Below, piece by piece: positions 48,248-57,158 of a stretch of 64,000 nucleotides of DNA (positions are counted from its first letter, which is position 1; each line of letters starts with the position of its first letter). The translations under genes were made by a program, and so were the position numbers. The notes beneath the pieces were generated by a model, which was not told the origin of the DNA, did no database searches, and worked only from the letters and a program-made list of their open reading frames with translations. This DNA comes from Mycobacterium heckeshornense (GTDB taxonomy: Bacteria > Actinomycetota > Actinomycetes > Mycobacteriales > Mycobacteriaceae): positions 3,534,001 through 3,598,000 of the forward strand of contig NZ_AP024237.1 in the NCBI RefSeq assembly GCF_016592155.1. Reading direction: 5' to 3'.

Positions 48248-49825
48248 ATGAACCAGACCGCCGCCAACCGGGTGCCGGGTTTGTTCACCCTGGTGCTGCA
48301 CACGCATCTGCCGTGGCTGGCCCACCACGGCCGCTGGCCGGTCGGCGAGGAATGGCTCTACCAGTCATGGGCGGCGGCCTACCTGCCAGTGCTGCGGGTA
48401 TTGCGCGCGCTGGCCGAGGAGGACCGCCACCGGCTGGTCACACTCGGGATAACGCCGGTGGTTGCCGCCCAGCTCGACGATCCGTACTGCCTCGACGGCA
48501 TGCACCACTGGCTGGCGAACTGGCGACTGCGCGCGGCAGAGGCCGCTAGCCTGCGACCAGGCGCACAGTCAGAACCGGTGACGGCGTGTTCACCGAAAGC
48601 CTTACGCGCCTTAGGGATTCGCGAGTGCGCCGAAGCCGATCGGGCCCTCGACGACTTCGCCACCCGGTGGCGCCACGGCGCCAGCCCGCTGCTGCGCGCC
48701 CTGATCGACGCCGGCACGGTCGAACTGCTCGGCGGCCCGCTCGCACATCCCTTCCAGCCGCTGCTGCATCCGAGACTGCGCGAATTCGCGCTGCGGGAAG
48801 GATTAGCCGACGCCCAGCAGCGATTGGCGCACACCCCCGCGGGGATCTGGGCGCCCGAATGCGCATACGCCCCAGGGATGGAACACGACTATGCCGCCGC
48901 CGGGGTAAGCCACTTCATGGTCGACGGCCCGTCACTGCACGGCGATACCGCCCTGGGCCGCCCGGTCGGCGATACCAGCGTGGTCGCGTTCGGCCGCGAC
49001 CTGCGGGTCAGCTACCGGGTGTGGTCGCCGAAGTCTGGTTACCCCGGCCACGCCGCCTATCGCGACTTTCACACCTACGACCACCTCACCGGGCTCAAGC
49101 CCGCCCGGGTGACCGGCCGCAACGTCCCGTCGGACGCCAAGGCGCCCTACGATCCCGAGCGCGCCGACCGCACTGTCGATACCCACGTCGCCGACTTCGT
49201 CGACGTTGTCTGCCGCCGACTGTTCAGCGAAACCGAGCGGATCGGCCGCCCGGCGCACGTCGTCGCGGCTTTCGACACCGAACTGTTCGGCCACTGGTGG
49301 TATGAGGGACCGACATGGCTGCAGCGAGTGCTGCGCGCATTGCCCGCAGCAGGGGTGCGGGTCGGCACACTCTCTGACGCGATCGCCGACGGGTTGGTCG
49401 GCTCGGCGGTCAAATTACCGCCCAGCTCGTGGGGTTCGGGCAAAGACTGGCAAGTCTGGGCCGGTGAGAAGGTGGCCGATCTGGTGCAGCTCAACGCCGA
49501 AGTGGTCGACACCGCACTGACGACGGTGGATAAGGCATTGGCCCAGACGGCGTCGTTGGACGGCCCGACGCCGCGCGATCACATCGCCGACCAGATCCTG
49601 CGGGAGACACTGCTCACGGTGTCCAGCGACTGGCCGTTCATGGTGAGCAAGGACTCTGCCGCCGACTATGCGCGCTACCGGGCCCACCTGCATGCGCACG
49701 CGACCCGCGAGATCGCCGGCGCGTTGGCGTCGGGGCGGCGCGAGACCGCCCAGCGGCTGGCCGACGGCTGGAACCGCGCCGACGGGCTGTTCGGCGCGCT
49801 GGATGCACGAAGGCTGCCACGATGA
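48248..49825 (+). CDS. GH57-family glycoside hydrolase/branching enzyme (Rv3031-like)
   Basis: 525 residues of glycoside hydrolase family 57, whose actinobacterial members include alpha-1,4-glucan branching enzymes. Visible are the opening FTLVLHTHLPWLAHHG, the catalytic Glu in GIWAPECAYAPGM, and the catalytic Asp in AAFDTELFGHWWYEGP. In the MGLP operon it is thought to process the alpha-1,4-glucan backbone. The ATG at 48248 lies 52 bases after the methyltransferase. Confidence 0.92.
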   Translation: MNQTAANRVPGLFTLVLHTHLPWLAHHGRWPVGEEWLYQSWAAAYLPVLRVLRALAEEDRHRLVTLGITPVVAAQLDDPYCLDGMHHWLANWRLRAAEAASLRPGAQSEPVTACSPKALRALGIRECAEADRALDDFATRWRHGASPLLRALIDAGTVELLGGPLAHPFQPLLHPRLREFALREGLADAQQRLAHTPAGIWAPECAYAPGMEHDYAAAGVSHFMVDGPSLHGDTALGRPVGDTSVVAFGRDLRVSYRVWSPKSGYPGHAAYRDFHTYDHLTGLKPARVTGRNVPSDAKAPYDPERADRTVDTHVADFVDVVCRRLFSETERIGRPAHVVAAFDTELFGHWWYEGPTWLQRVLRALPAAGVRVGTLSDAIADGLVGSAVKLPPSSWGSGKDWQVWAGEKVADLVQLNAEVVDTALTTVDKALAQTASLDGPTPRDHIADQILRETLLTVSSDWPFMVSKDSAADYARYRAHLHAHATREIAGALASGRRETAQRLADGWNRADGLFGALDARRLPR

Positions 49826-49895
49826 CGTCCATTTGCCGTCGCGAGCGGGCGCACCCAACATCTTGCGCCCGTTCCCGCAGAGAGCGGGCAGCCGA

Positions 49896-51140
49896 GTGAA
49901 AGTCCTGATGGTGTCCTGGGAATACCCGCCGGTGGTGGTCGGCGGGCTGGGCAAGCACGTCCACCACTTGTCGACCGCGCTGGCCGCTGCGGGCCATGAC
50001 GTCGTCGTGCTGTCCCGCCGTCCCACCGGTACCGACCCGACCACGCACCCATCGTCCGACGAGATCAGCGAGGGCGTGCGCGTTGTCGCGGCGGCGCAGG
50101 ATCCGCACGAATTCACCTTCGGTGCCGACATGATGGCCTGGACACTGGCGATGGGACACGCCATGATCCGTGCCGGGCTTTCGTTGAAGAAGCCGGGCAC
50201 CACCCGGGCCTGGCGCCCCGACGTCGTGCACGCGCACGACTGGCTGGTCGCCCACCCGGCTATCGCGCTGTCCGAATTCTATGACGTGCCAATGGTTTCC
50301 ACTATCCACGCGACGGAGGCCGGCCGGCACTCCGGATGGGTGTCCGGTGCGCTCAGCCGTCAGGTGCACGCGATCGAATCCTGGCTGGTGCGCGAATCCG
50401 ATTCGCTGATCACCTGTTCGGCGTCAATGCGCGAGGAGATCACCGAGCTCTTCGGTCCTGGGCTCGCCGAAATAACGGTGATCCGCAACGGGATTGACGC
50501 CGACCGCTGGCCGTTCGCGGCACGTCGTCCGCGCACCGGGCCGCCGGAGCTGCTGTATGTGGGCAGGCTGGAATACGAGAAAGGTGTACACGACCTCATC
50601 GCAGCATTGCCGCGAATCCGGCGCAGCCACGCCGGCACCACGTTGACCATCGCCGGCGATGGCACCCAGCAGGATTGGCTAGTCGAGCAGGCCCGTAAAC
50701 ACCGGGTGCTCAAGGCGGTCAACTTCGTCGGGCACCTCGACCACGACGAGCTACTGGCGGCGCTGCACCGCGCCGACGCCGCCGTGCTGCCCAGCCACTA
50801 TGAACCGTTCGGGCTCGCGGCGCTGGAGGCGGCAGCGGCCGGCACACCGCTGGTCACCTCCAACATCGGCGGCCTGGGTGAGGCGGTGATCGACGGACAG
50901 ACCGGGTTGTCCTGCCCACCGCGCGACGTCGCGAGACTGGCCGCCGCGGTGCGGGCCGTGCTCGACGATCCCGACGCCGCGCAGCGGCGCGCCCGGGCCG
51001 CTCGGCAGCGACTTACTTCGGATTTCGATTGGCACACCGTCGCCCAGCAAACCACGCAGGTGTACCTGGCCGCCAAACGCCGTGAACGCCAACCCCTTCC
51101 GCGGTTGCCCATCGTCGAACACGCACTGCCGGACCGCTAA
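49896..51140 (+). CDS. Alpha-(1->4)-glucosyltransferase of MGLP/glycogen synthesis (Rv3032-like)
   Basis: A GT4-fold glycosyltransferase of 414 residues: VKVLMVSWEYPPVVVGGLGK at the start, VVHAHDWLVAHPAIAL, NGIDADRW, LYVGRLEYEKGVHDLI and the E-X7-E-type SHYEPFGLAALEAAAAGTPLV. The M. tuberculosis enzyme elongates MGLP and contributes to glycogen. The GTG at 49896 fits the known length. Its stop TAA overlaps the stop of the convergent acyltransferase gene. Rv3033, which follows in M. tuberculosis, is absent. Confidence 0.93.
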   Translation: MKVLMVSWEYPPVVVGGLGKHVHHLSTALAAAGHDVVVLSRRPTGTDPTTHPSSDEISEGVRVVAAAQDPHEFTFGADMMAWTLAMGHAMIRAGLSLKKPGTTRAWRPDVVHAHDWLVAHPAIALSEFYDVPMVSTIHATEAGRHSGWVSGALSRQVHAIESWLVRESDSLITCSASMREEITELFGPGLAEITVIRNGIDADRWPFAARRPRTGPPELLYVGRLEYEKGVHDLIAALPRIRRSHAGTTLTIAGDGTQQDWLVEQARKHRVLKAVNFVGHLDHDELLAALHRADAAVLPSHYEPFGLAALEAAAAGTPLVTSNIGGLGEAVIDGQTGLSCPPRDVARLAAAVRAVLDDPDAAQRRARAARQRLTSDFDWHTVAQQTTQVYLAAKRRERQPLPRLPIVEHALPDR

Positions 51141-51874
51141 CGCGCGGCCTTCTTGCGCTCGATATCGGCCAATGCCGCAGCGAGCTCGGCACGCTGAGCG
51201 GCCGACGCCTCCCAGGCCAATCGCCGGTTTTTGACCACCTTGGCAGGCGCCCCGACGGCGATCGAGTAGTCCGGGATGTTGCCCTTCACCACGGCATGCG
51301 ATCCCAGCACACAGCCCCGGCCGATGGTGGTCCCCCGCAGCACGGTCACCTTGGTTGCGATCCAGGTGTCCGGCCCGATCCGCACCGGTGTTTTGACGAT
51401 GCCCTGGTCTTTGATCGGCGTGTTGATGTCGTCCATCCGGTGGTCGAAATCACAGATGTAGCACCAATCGGACATCAGAACCGAGTCGCCGAGCTCGATG
51501 TCGAGGTAGGTGTTGATAACGTTGTCGCGGCCGAGCACCACCTTGTCGCCGAATCGCAGCGAGCCCTCGTGCGCGCGGATCGTGTTCTTGTCGCCGATGT
51601 GGACCCAGCGCCCGATCTCCAGTTGCGCCAGTTCAGGCGTGCAGTGAATCTCCACATCCTTACCGAGGAAGACCATGCCGCGGGTGATGATGTGCGGGTT
51701 GGCCAGCTTGAACTTCAGCAACCGCCAGTACCGCACCAGATACCACGGGGTGTAGGCCCGATTGGCCAGCACCCACTTCAGCGATGCCAGCGTCAGGAAT
51801 TTGGCCTGGCGGGGGTCGCGCAACCTCGATCCGCGCCAACGGCGATGCAGCGGTGCGCCCCACATGCTCGTCAT
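51137..51874 (-). CDS. Left-handed beta-helix acyltransferase (Rv3034c-like)
   Basis: 245 residues of the hexapeptide-repeat (LbH) acyltransferase type: VHIGDKNTIRAHEGSLRFGDKVVLGRDNV, then PVRIGPDTWIATKVTVLRGTTIGRGCVLGSHAVV, and AVGAPAKVVK at the end. It probably transfers an acetyl or other short acyl group to a sugar; its place beside the MGLP operon suggests MGLP acylation, which is inference. The ATG at 51874 is used; an ATG at 51865 is possible. Convergent stops with the glycosyltransferase overlap by two bases. Confidence 0.85.
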   Translation of the reverse strand: MTSMWGAPLHRRWRGSRLRDPRQAKFLTLASLKWVLANRAYTPWYLVRYWRLLKFKLANPHIITRGMVFLGKDVEIHCTPELAQLEIGRWVHIGDKNTIRAHEGSLRFGDKVVLGRDNVINTYLDIELGDSVLMSDWCYICDFDHRMDDINTPIKDQGIVKTPVRIGPDTWIATKVTVLRGTTIGRGCVLGSHAVVKGNIPDYSIAVGAPAKVVKNRRLAWEASAAQRAELAAALADIERKKAAR

Positions 51875-51889
51875 GGCCGGAAAGCCTAG

Positions 51890-52052
51890 CCCGACGACGA
51901 TGCGGGACACACAGTGTCCCGAGGAGGAGCCGGGCAATCAGACGCAGCCCGACGACGATGCGGGACACACAGTGTCCCGAGGAGGAGCCGGGCAATCAGA
52001 CGCAGCCCGACGACGATGCGGGACACACAGTGTCCCGAGGAGGAGCCGGGCA
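51890..52052. repeat. 58-bp tandem repeat (2.8 copies), MIRU/VNTR-like
   Basis: Two identical 58-bp units (51890-51947 and 51948-52005) and a 47-base partial third (52006-52052). Each contains the hairpin GGGACACACAGTGTCCC. It lies between two divergent genes, in the promoter region of both. It resembles mycobacterial interspersed repeat loci and may vary in copy number between strains. Confidence 0.92.
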
Positions 52053-52084
52053 CCTGCGAAGTGGCGCACGCTACTCTCGGCACC

Positions 52085-53461
52085 GTGTTCGGGCGACTCC
52101 CCCGCCGCCGTACGCCGAGTGTGCGGGCTATGGAGGCAAATAGCGACATTTTTCGCCATAACCCGCACACTCGGCGCAACAAGGCGGCCGCGGCAGCGCT
52201 AGCGGCGATCACGTTGGCCGGGTGCGGCAATACCGACTCGTGGGTGAACGCGGCGCCGGCCCAGGGCTGGCCAGCGCCCTACGGCGACGCGTCGAACAGC
52301 AGCTACACGTCGACCGCCGGGGCCACCGACTTGGCACTGCGCTGGACCCGCTCGGTCAAGGGCACCCTGGCGGCGGGACCGGCGCTCAGCAGCCGTGGCT
52401 GGCTGGTACTAAATGCGCAAACCCCAAGCGGCTGTTCGCTGATGGAATGGGAGAACAACGACAACGGCCGACAACGTTGGTGCGTCCGGCTGGTTCAGGG
52501 CGGTGGCTTTGCCGGCCCGCTATTTGACGGCTTCGACAATGTTTACGTCGGACAGCCCGGAGCGATCCTGTCGTTCCCGCCAACGCAATGGACCCGCTGG
52601 CGGGCACCGGTGATCGGGATGCCTTCGACGCCAAGAATTCTCGACGAGGGTCGACTTCTCGTCGTCACCCATCTGGGTCAGGTCGTCGTGTTCGACGCAC
52701 ACCGCGGCACCGTGGCGGGCAGCCCGCTGGATCTGGTCGACGGCGTGGATCCGACCGATTCGGTGCGCGGACTGTCCGACTGCGCCCCAGCCCGGCCGGG
52801 CTGTCCGGTCGCGGGGGCACCGGCCTTCGCGGCGTCCAGCGGGATGGTGGTGATCGGCGTGTGGCAGCCGGGCGCCAACGCCGCGGGACTGGTGGCGTTG
52901 AAATATCACCGGGGGCAGAATCCGCTGCTGACCCGCGAATGGGCCAGCGACGCGGTCGGTGCCGGTGTGCTGGCCAGCCCGGTGTTGTCGGCCGACGGGT
53001 CGACCGTGTACGTCAACGGCCGCGACGAGCACCTGTGGGCGCTCAACGCCGCTGACGGTAAGCCGAAATGGTCTGTACCACTGCACTTTCTGGCCCAGAC
53101 ACCGCCGGCGGTATCGCCCGGTGGGCTGATCGTCTCCGGCGGCGGGCCCGATACCCGGTTGGCCGCCTTCAGGGACGCCGGCGACCACGCCCAGCCCCTG
53201 TGGCGCCGCGACGACATCAACCCGCTGTCGTCGTCGAGCCTGGCCGGCGACGGCGTCGGCTACACGGTGGCCAGCGGGGCGCCCGGCCCGGGTGCGGCAG
53301 GCCTGTCGTTGCTGGTCTTCGATTCGGCCAACGGCCACACAATCAACAGCTATCCGCTGCCGCACGCCACCGGATATCCGGTGGGCGTGTCGGTCGGCCA
53401 CGATCGGCGCGTGGTTGCCGCGACCAGCGCCGGCCAGGTCTACAGCTTCGCGCCGAAATAA
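52085..53461 (+). CDS. PQQ-like beta-propeller lipoprotein (Rv3035-like)
   Basis: An exported beta-propeller lipoprotein with a lipobox (AAITLAGCG). Repeat-blade phrases include AQGWPAPYGDASNSSYT near the start, SWLVL-like blade cores, GQVVVFDAHRGTVAG, and DGSTVYVNGRDEHLWALNAADGKPKW. The start is uncertain: GTG at 52085 (458 residues) or ATG at 52130 (443). The region between the start and the signal helix is encoded by a 64-bp palindromic element, which adds about 22 residues to the signal peptide's N-terminal part. The function is unknown. Confidence 0.8.
   Translation: MFGRLPRRRTPSVRAMEANSDIFRHNPHTRRNKAAAAALAAITLAGCGNTDSWVNAAPAQGWPAPYGDASNSSYTSTAGATDLALRWTRSVKGTLAAGPALSSRGWLVLNAQTPSGCSLMEWENNDNGRQRWCVRLVQGGGFAGPLFDGFDNVYVGQPGAILSFPPTQWTRWRAPVIGMPSTPRILDEGRLLVVTHLGQVVVFDAHRGTVAGSPLDLVDGVDPTDSVRGLSDCAPARPGCPVAGAPAFAASSGMVVIGVWQPGANAAGLVALKYHRGQNPLLTREWASDAVGAGVLASPVLSADGSTVYVNGRDEHLWALNAADGKPKWSVPLHFLAQTPPAVSPGGLIVSGGGPDTRLAAFRDAGDHAQPLWRRDDINPLSSSSLAGDGVGYTVASGAPGPGAAGLSLLVFDSANGHTINSYPLPHATGYPVGVSVGHDRRVVAATSAGQVYSFAPK
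52113..52176. repeat. 64-bp palindrome inside a signal-peptide coding region
   Basis: Arms at 52113-52133 and 52156-52176 match at 20 of 21 positions (core GAGTGTGCGGG and its complement) around a 22-base loop. It is in frame with the lipoprotein gene and has no similarity to the 34386 palindrome, so it is a second palindrome type. Confidence 0.85.
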
Positions 53462-53480
53462 CCCGAAACAATCCCGCACC

Positions 53481-54164
53481 CTAGACTGTCAGCGGCGGGA
53501 TATCCTTACGCGCCACCCGGACTTGGCTGGCGCCGGCAACGGGCGGCAGCAGTTCCCCCGGCGCAAAGTAGAAGATCACCTCGTCATCGGTGATCGCGAA
53601 GTTCTGGTAGTGCGATGCGTCGCGACCCGTGCCGGGCAATACCGCACCGCCGAGCCCGGTTTGGCGGCCCAAATCGCGCTGGACGATCGGGTAAATGGCA
53701 TCCAGCGGCTTGGTCCCGGGCGCAAACAGGGTGTCGAAGGTCACCGCCTGGCGTCTCGGGAGGTCGTAGTTGAACGCTTTGTAGAACGTCGACGGACGCG
53801 GCCCGCCGAGGTCCTCGAACACCTTGAGCACCACGCTGCGAGTGCGCGGCGGTTGACCGGACTGGTACTGCTCGGAGGTGACGTCCATTTGGTAAGGCAC
53901 GTCGCGTGACGCCGACGTCTGCGCCACATTGACGAACCCGTCGCGGTTCTGGGTGAGGAAATCGGTGATCGCCTGTTCGTCGGGGTAATCGACCGGAAAG
54001 CTCATGTTCACCGTGTAGGTGGCGCTCGAGGCCTGCACCTGGCACATCTGACCATCCACGGTTCCGCCCAGGCTGGCGCAGGGAGATACCGCGCCAGCCG
54101 TGCCGGCCCACCCGGTGGCCAGCGCGGCGGCGGCCACCACTACGGCCGCGCTCACATTACGCAT
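53481..54164 (-). CDS. Secreted DUF3298/RsiV-domain protein (TB22.2, Rv3036c-like)
   Basis: 227 residues with a signal peptide (SAAVVVAAAALATGWAGTAGA). The mature part resembles the secreted mycobacterial antigen TB22.2 and its DUF3298/RsiV-like domain: YTVNMSFPVDYPDEQAITDF, AVTFDTLFAPGTKPLDAIYP and NFAITDDEVIFYFAPGELLPP. Two cysteines at the mature start may form a disulfide. The ATG at 54164 is used. The role is unknown. It is convergent with the propeller lipoprotein. Confidence 0.85.
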   Translation of the reverse strand: MRNVSAAVVVAAAALATGWAGTAGAVSPCASLGGTVDGQMCQVQASSATYTVNMSFPVDYPDEQAITDFLTQNRDGFVNVAQTSASRDVPYQMDVTSEQYQSGQPPRTRSVVLKVFEDLGGPRPSTFYKAFNYDLPRRQAVTFDTLFAPGTKPLDAIYPIVQRDLGRQTGLGGAVLPGTGRDASHYQNFAITDDEVIFYFAPGELLPPVAGASQVRVARKDIPPLTV

Positions 54165-54241
54165 CCGTCGAATTATCCCCGCAGATAGAACGGCATCAAC
54201 AACGCCAGAAATGCAACTGGCTGCCCAGCCTACTGGACCGC

Positions 54242-55420
54242 CTACCGCGAGGCACGGCACACGAACGCCGTCGCAGCCCCCGCCGACCCCGAGCCGATGC
54301 GGGTCACCACCACCGACAACGGCGAACTACCACGTAACCGCAGCCGACGCCGCAGCGCATCGGGATCCACGCCGACACCGCGTACCAGGATCTCCAACGG
54401 GCCACAGTCCAGGGCCGTCAGCGCCTGCCGCAGCCGTGTCTCGCTGAACGCCAGCTGCTCAACAACCTCGAAGCCGCGCTGCCCCGCCGGCAGCTGGTCG
54501 CCGGACAGGTAGGCGATGTCGGGGTCAAGCTGCCACAGCCCGTGCCGCACACCGTAGTGGCGGACCAGACCCGCGCGCACCACGGCACCGTCGGGGTCGA
54601 CGATCCATCGCCCCGCGGGCCGCACCGGGCAGTCGTCCGGTTCGGCGTCGGTGATCTGTTCACCGCGGTCAAGCATGCTGGCCCGGCGGCGTACCCCTGG
54701 GCAGGCCAGCCCAGCCGACCACAGGCACGCTTCGCGCACACGGCCGCCATACGACGTCACCTCAACCTCGCCGTCGAACCTGAGGCTGTCGAAATCGATT
54801 CCGGGAGCGCACTTTACGACCAGATCCCGACCACGGTAGACGTTAAGCAGCTGGTCTAGTGAGGGCTGGTAGTCGCGCGGGTCCAAACGCCGACGGCCAC
54901 AGAGCCGCCGGCCCGGGTCGGCCACCACTGCCGTGTCACGGGTCACCGGGTGCAGGGCGTCGGCGCGGCACAGGTCGACGGTGTCCGCCAGATTGTGCTG
55001 AGCCATCTCCAGCCGCACCGGGTCGATGTCACTGCCCACCACCCGGCCGGCAACCGCGCGCAGCGCGGCCAGCTCAGTGCCGATCGAGCACGTCACATCG
55101 TGGACCACGCGACCAGCCAGCCGGCCGGCCCGGTGTCGCGCCACCGGGCCCGCGCTGGCTTGCTGCAGCGCCTCGTCGGTGAACAGCCAGTGCGACACGT
55201 CGCCGAGCCCGGCCAGCTTGGCGGCGGCTCGCCGGCGCAGCAGCGTCGTCTCCACCAGCGCTGGCGCGCGCTCACCAAAGCGCGCCCGCACCGCGGCGAC
55301 GTCGGCGACACGGGTGGCGTCTGTCAACGCGAATCCGGCGACCACACGCAGGGCCGCGGCGCCCGATTCCGACCGCAGGTAGCTGACGTCGTCGCGGCTG
55401 AACGTGAAGCCGCCGTTCAG
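54242..55420 (-). CDS. THUMP-like class I methyltransferase (Rv3037c-like)
   Basis: 392 residues. An N-terminal helical part (FSRDDVSYLRSESG, FGERAPALVETTLLRRRAAAKL) is followed by a methyltransferase fold: VHDVTCSIGTELAAL for SAM, GSDIDPVRLEMAQHNL, and the catalytic-region ADPGRRLCGRRRLDPRDYQP. The C-terminal part is THUMP-like. The start appears to be a CTG at 55420, overlapping the previous stop as CTGA; the only ATG in frame is at 55483, which would overlap the upstream gene by 67 bases. The substrate is unknown; the M. tuberculosis homologue has been discussed with MGLP genes. Confidence 0.82.
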   Translation of the reverse strand: MNGGFTFSRDDVSYLRSESGAAALRVVAGFALTDATRVADVAAVRARFGERAPALVETTLLRRRAAAKLAGLGDVSHWLFTDEALQQASAGPVARHRAGRLAGRVVHDVTCSIGTELAALRAVAGRVVGSDIDPVRLEMAQHNLADTVDLCRADALHPVTRDTAVVADPGRRLCGRRRLDPRDYQPSLDQLLNVYRGRDLVVKCAPGIDFDSLRFDGEVEVTSYGGRVREACLWSAGLACPGVRRRASMLDRGEQITDAEPDDCPVRPAGRWIVDPDGAVVRAGLVRHYGVRHGLWQLDPDIAYLSGDQLPAGQRGFEVVEQLAFSETRLRQALTALDCGPLEILVRGVGVDPDALRRRLRLRGSSPLSVVVTRIGSGSAGAATAFVCRASR

Positions 55421-56400
55421 GACGGCTTTACCCCGGTGAGCATGACGTTGTAGAACCAGGCCTTCGGCACCACGCGCCGCCATAGGTTGGCGTCAACCCA
55501 ACTCAGCGTCTTCCAACCGGTGAACGCGAACTTGGCCCAGCCCCAGCCCAATCGCCCCGGCGGAACCGCGGCCTCGATCGTGCGCAACGGCCAGCCCAGC
55601 ATGGCCGCGCTGAACTCTTCGGTGGCGCTTCGCACGTCGACTGCGCCGGCGTTGGCGGCCATTCGCTCGAGCCTGCCCGGCGTGAAGGTGTGCAGGTCGA
55701 CGAGCGCTTCCAATGCCGCGGCGCGTGACGATTCATCGAGCTCGGCTTGCGGGCGCCGCCAGCTTCCCAGACCCGGCAACTTGGTGACATTGGTGGTGAT
55801 CCGCCAGGTCAGCGTGGAAAGGGTGCGCGCGTAGCGGTCGCCGACGGTGGTCGGCTCGCCGGCGAACACGAACCGCCCGCCCGGGCGCAGCACGCGGATG
55901 GTTTCGCGCAGCGACAGCTCAACCTCTGGAATGTGGTGCAGCACAGCGTGCCCGACCACCAAGTCGAATGTGTCGTCGTCGTAGGGAATGCCCTCAGCGT
56001 CGGCGACCCGACCATCGATGTCGAGTCCCAGTGACCGCCCGTTGCGGGTGGCGACCTTGACCATACCCGGTGACAGGTCGGTGACCGAACCGCGCCGCGC
56101 AACCCCGGACTGAATCAGGTTAAGCAAGAAAAATCCTGTGCCGCAGCCTAATTCAAGGGCCCGGTCGTAAGGCAGCGCATAGATCTCCTCGTCGGGGACT
56201 ACGGCGTCGAAGCAGTGACGCGCGTAGTCGACGCAGCGCTGGTCGTAGGAAATCGACCACTTCTCGTCGTAGTTCTCCGCCTCCCAGTCGTGGTAGAGCA
56301 CTTGGGCGAGCTTGCTGTCGTGGCGGGCCGCCTCCACCTGCTCGGCCGTGGCGTGCGGCTGCGGCGATGGCTCACCGGCGACCTTTGAACTCCTCGTCAT
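55417..56400 (-). CDS. SAM-dependent methyltransferase (Rv3038c-like)
   Basis: 327 residues of a class I methyltransferase: ALELGCGTGFFLLNLIQSG binds SAM, TDLSPGMVKVA, and FDLVVGHAVLHHIPEVELSL with RVLRPGGRFVFAGEP are typical of the UbiE/COQ5-like group. The N-terminal segment WEAENYDEKWSISYDQRC is characteristic of this mycobacterial branch. The ATG at 56400 is used. The substrate is unknown. Confidence 0.88.
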   Translation of the reverse strand: MTRSSKVAGEPSPQPHATAEQVEAARHDSKLAQVLYHDWEAENYDEKWSISYDQRCVDYARHCFDAVVPDEEIYALPYDRALELGCGTGFFLLNLIQSGVARRGSVTDLSPGMVKVATRNGRSLGLDIDGRVADAEGIPYDDDTFDLVVGHAVLHHIPEVELSLRETIRVLRPGGRFVFAGEPTTVGDRYARTLSTLTWRITTNVTKLPGLGSWRRPQAELDESSRAAALEALVDLHTFTPGRLERMAANAGAVDVRSATEEFSAAMLGWPLRTIEAAVPPGRLGWGWAKFAFTGWKTLSWVDANLWRRVVPKAWFYNVMLTGVKPS

Positions 56401-56411
56401 GAGACGTCAGC

Positions 56412-57158
56412 CTAGCCACCGTCTCGGCCGGCGGAACGGGCGAACACCTCGAGGTAGCGGCGCCTCTGGGCGGCCAGCCGTTCCTCGCGGCTCGCGTCGA
56501 ACACGTCGCCGATGCCGGCCTTCGCGGCGGCCAGGGCATGTGCCGGGCCTTCCACGAAGCGGCCGGCCCATGTCGCGGCGGCGTCGTACACCTCGTCGGG
56601 GGCCACCATGTCGTCGATCAGGCCCAGCCTCAGCGCCTCTTCGGCGCCGAAGAAACGCCCGCTGTACACCAGGTCTTTGGCTCGGCTGGGGCCCAGCGTG
56701 CGGGTCAGCCACGTGATCGCGGCGCCGTCGGGAATAAGGCCGGTCAGGATTTCGGTGGCGCCGAACTTGGCGTTGTCGCCGCTGACCCGCCAGTCGGCCG
56801 CCAGCGCCAGGGTCAGCCCCGCGCCAAGCGCGTAACCGGTGATAGCGGCCACGGTGGGCTTGGGGATGGCGGCCACCGCCTCGACAGCTTGGTGACGCAC
56901 CCGGGCCCAGGTCTCTGCCTCCTCCGCGGTCAACGCCCGCAGCGCGGGCATGTCGTCGCCGGCGGAGAAGATCTCATGGCCGCCGAACAGGATGACGGCG
57001 GCGACGTCGTCGCGGCGGCTCAGTTCGGCGGCGGCCGCTGCGATCTCCCGGTACATCTGGCGGGTCGCCGCGTTGGTGGGCGGCCGCGACAACACCAGCG
57101 TGGCCACACCCGGCTGGTCGGCGCCGAGGTAGATGCTGACGAACTCTTTTACCGCCAC
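56412..57158 (-). CDS. echA17: Enoyl-CoA hydratase/isomerase family protein (EchA17)
   Basis: 248 residues of the crotonase fold: [19 protein letters not shown], the oxyanion loop [13 protein letters not shown] and [18 protein letters not shown], with [17 protein letters not shown] in the second half. The usual catalytic Glu pair of active hydratases is not obvious, so activity should not be assumed. The GTG at 57158 lies 7 bases inside the upstream Nudix gene, so the two overlap by 10 bases. Confidence 0.9.
   Translation of the reverse strand: MAVKEFVSIYLGADQPGVATLVLSRPPTNAATRQMYREIAAAAAELSRRDDVAAVILFGGHEIFSAGDDMPALRALTAEEAETWARVRHQAVEAVAAIPKPTVAAITGYALGAGLTLALAADWRVSGDNAKFGATEILTGLIPDGAAITWLTRTLGPSRAKDLVYSGRFFGAEEALRLGLIDDMVAPDEVYDAAATWAGRFVEGPAHALAAAKAGIGDVFDASREERLAAQRRRYLEVFARSAGRDGG

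Noticed and set aside
51890-52052. Direct repeats as a possible CRISPR array
   Set aside because: The 58-bp units are contiguous with no variable spacers, only 2.8 copies exist, and no cas genes are near; this is a tandem repeat.
51914-52084. Extension of the lipoprotein gene back through the 58-bp repeats
   Set aside because: The repeat length is not a multiple of three, the residues are not conserved in pattern between copies, and a signal peptide should start near 52085-52130.
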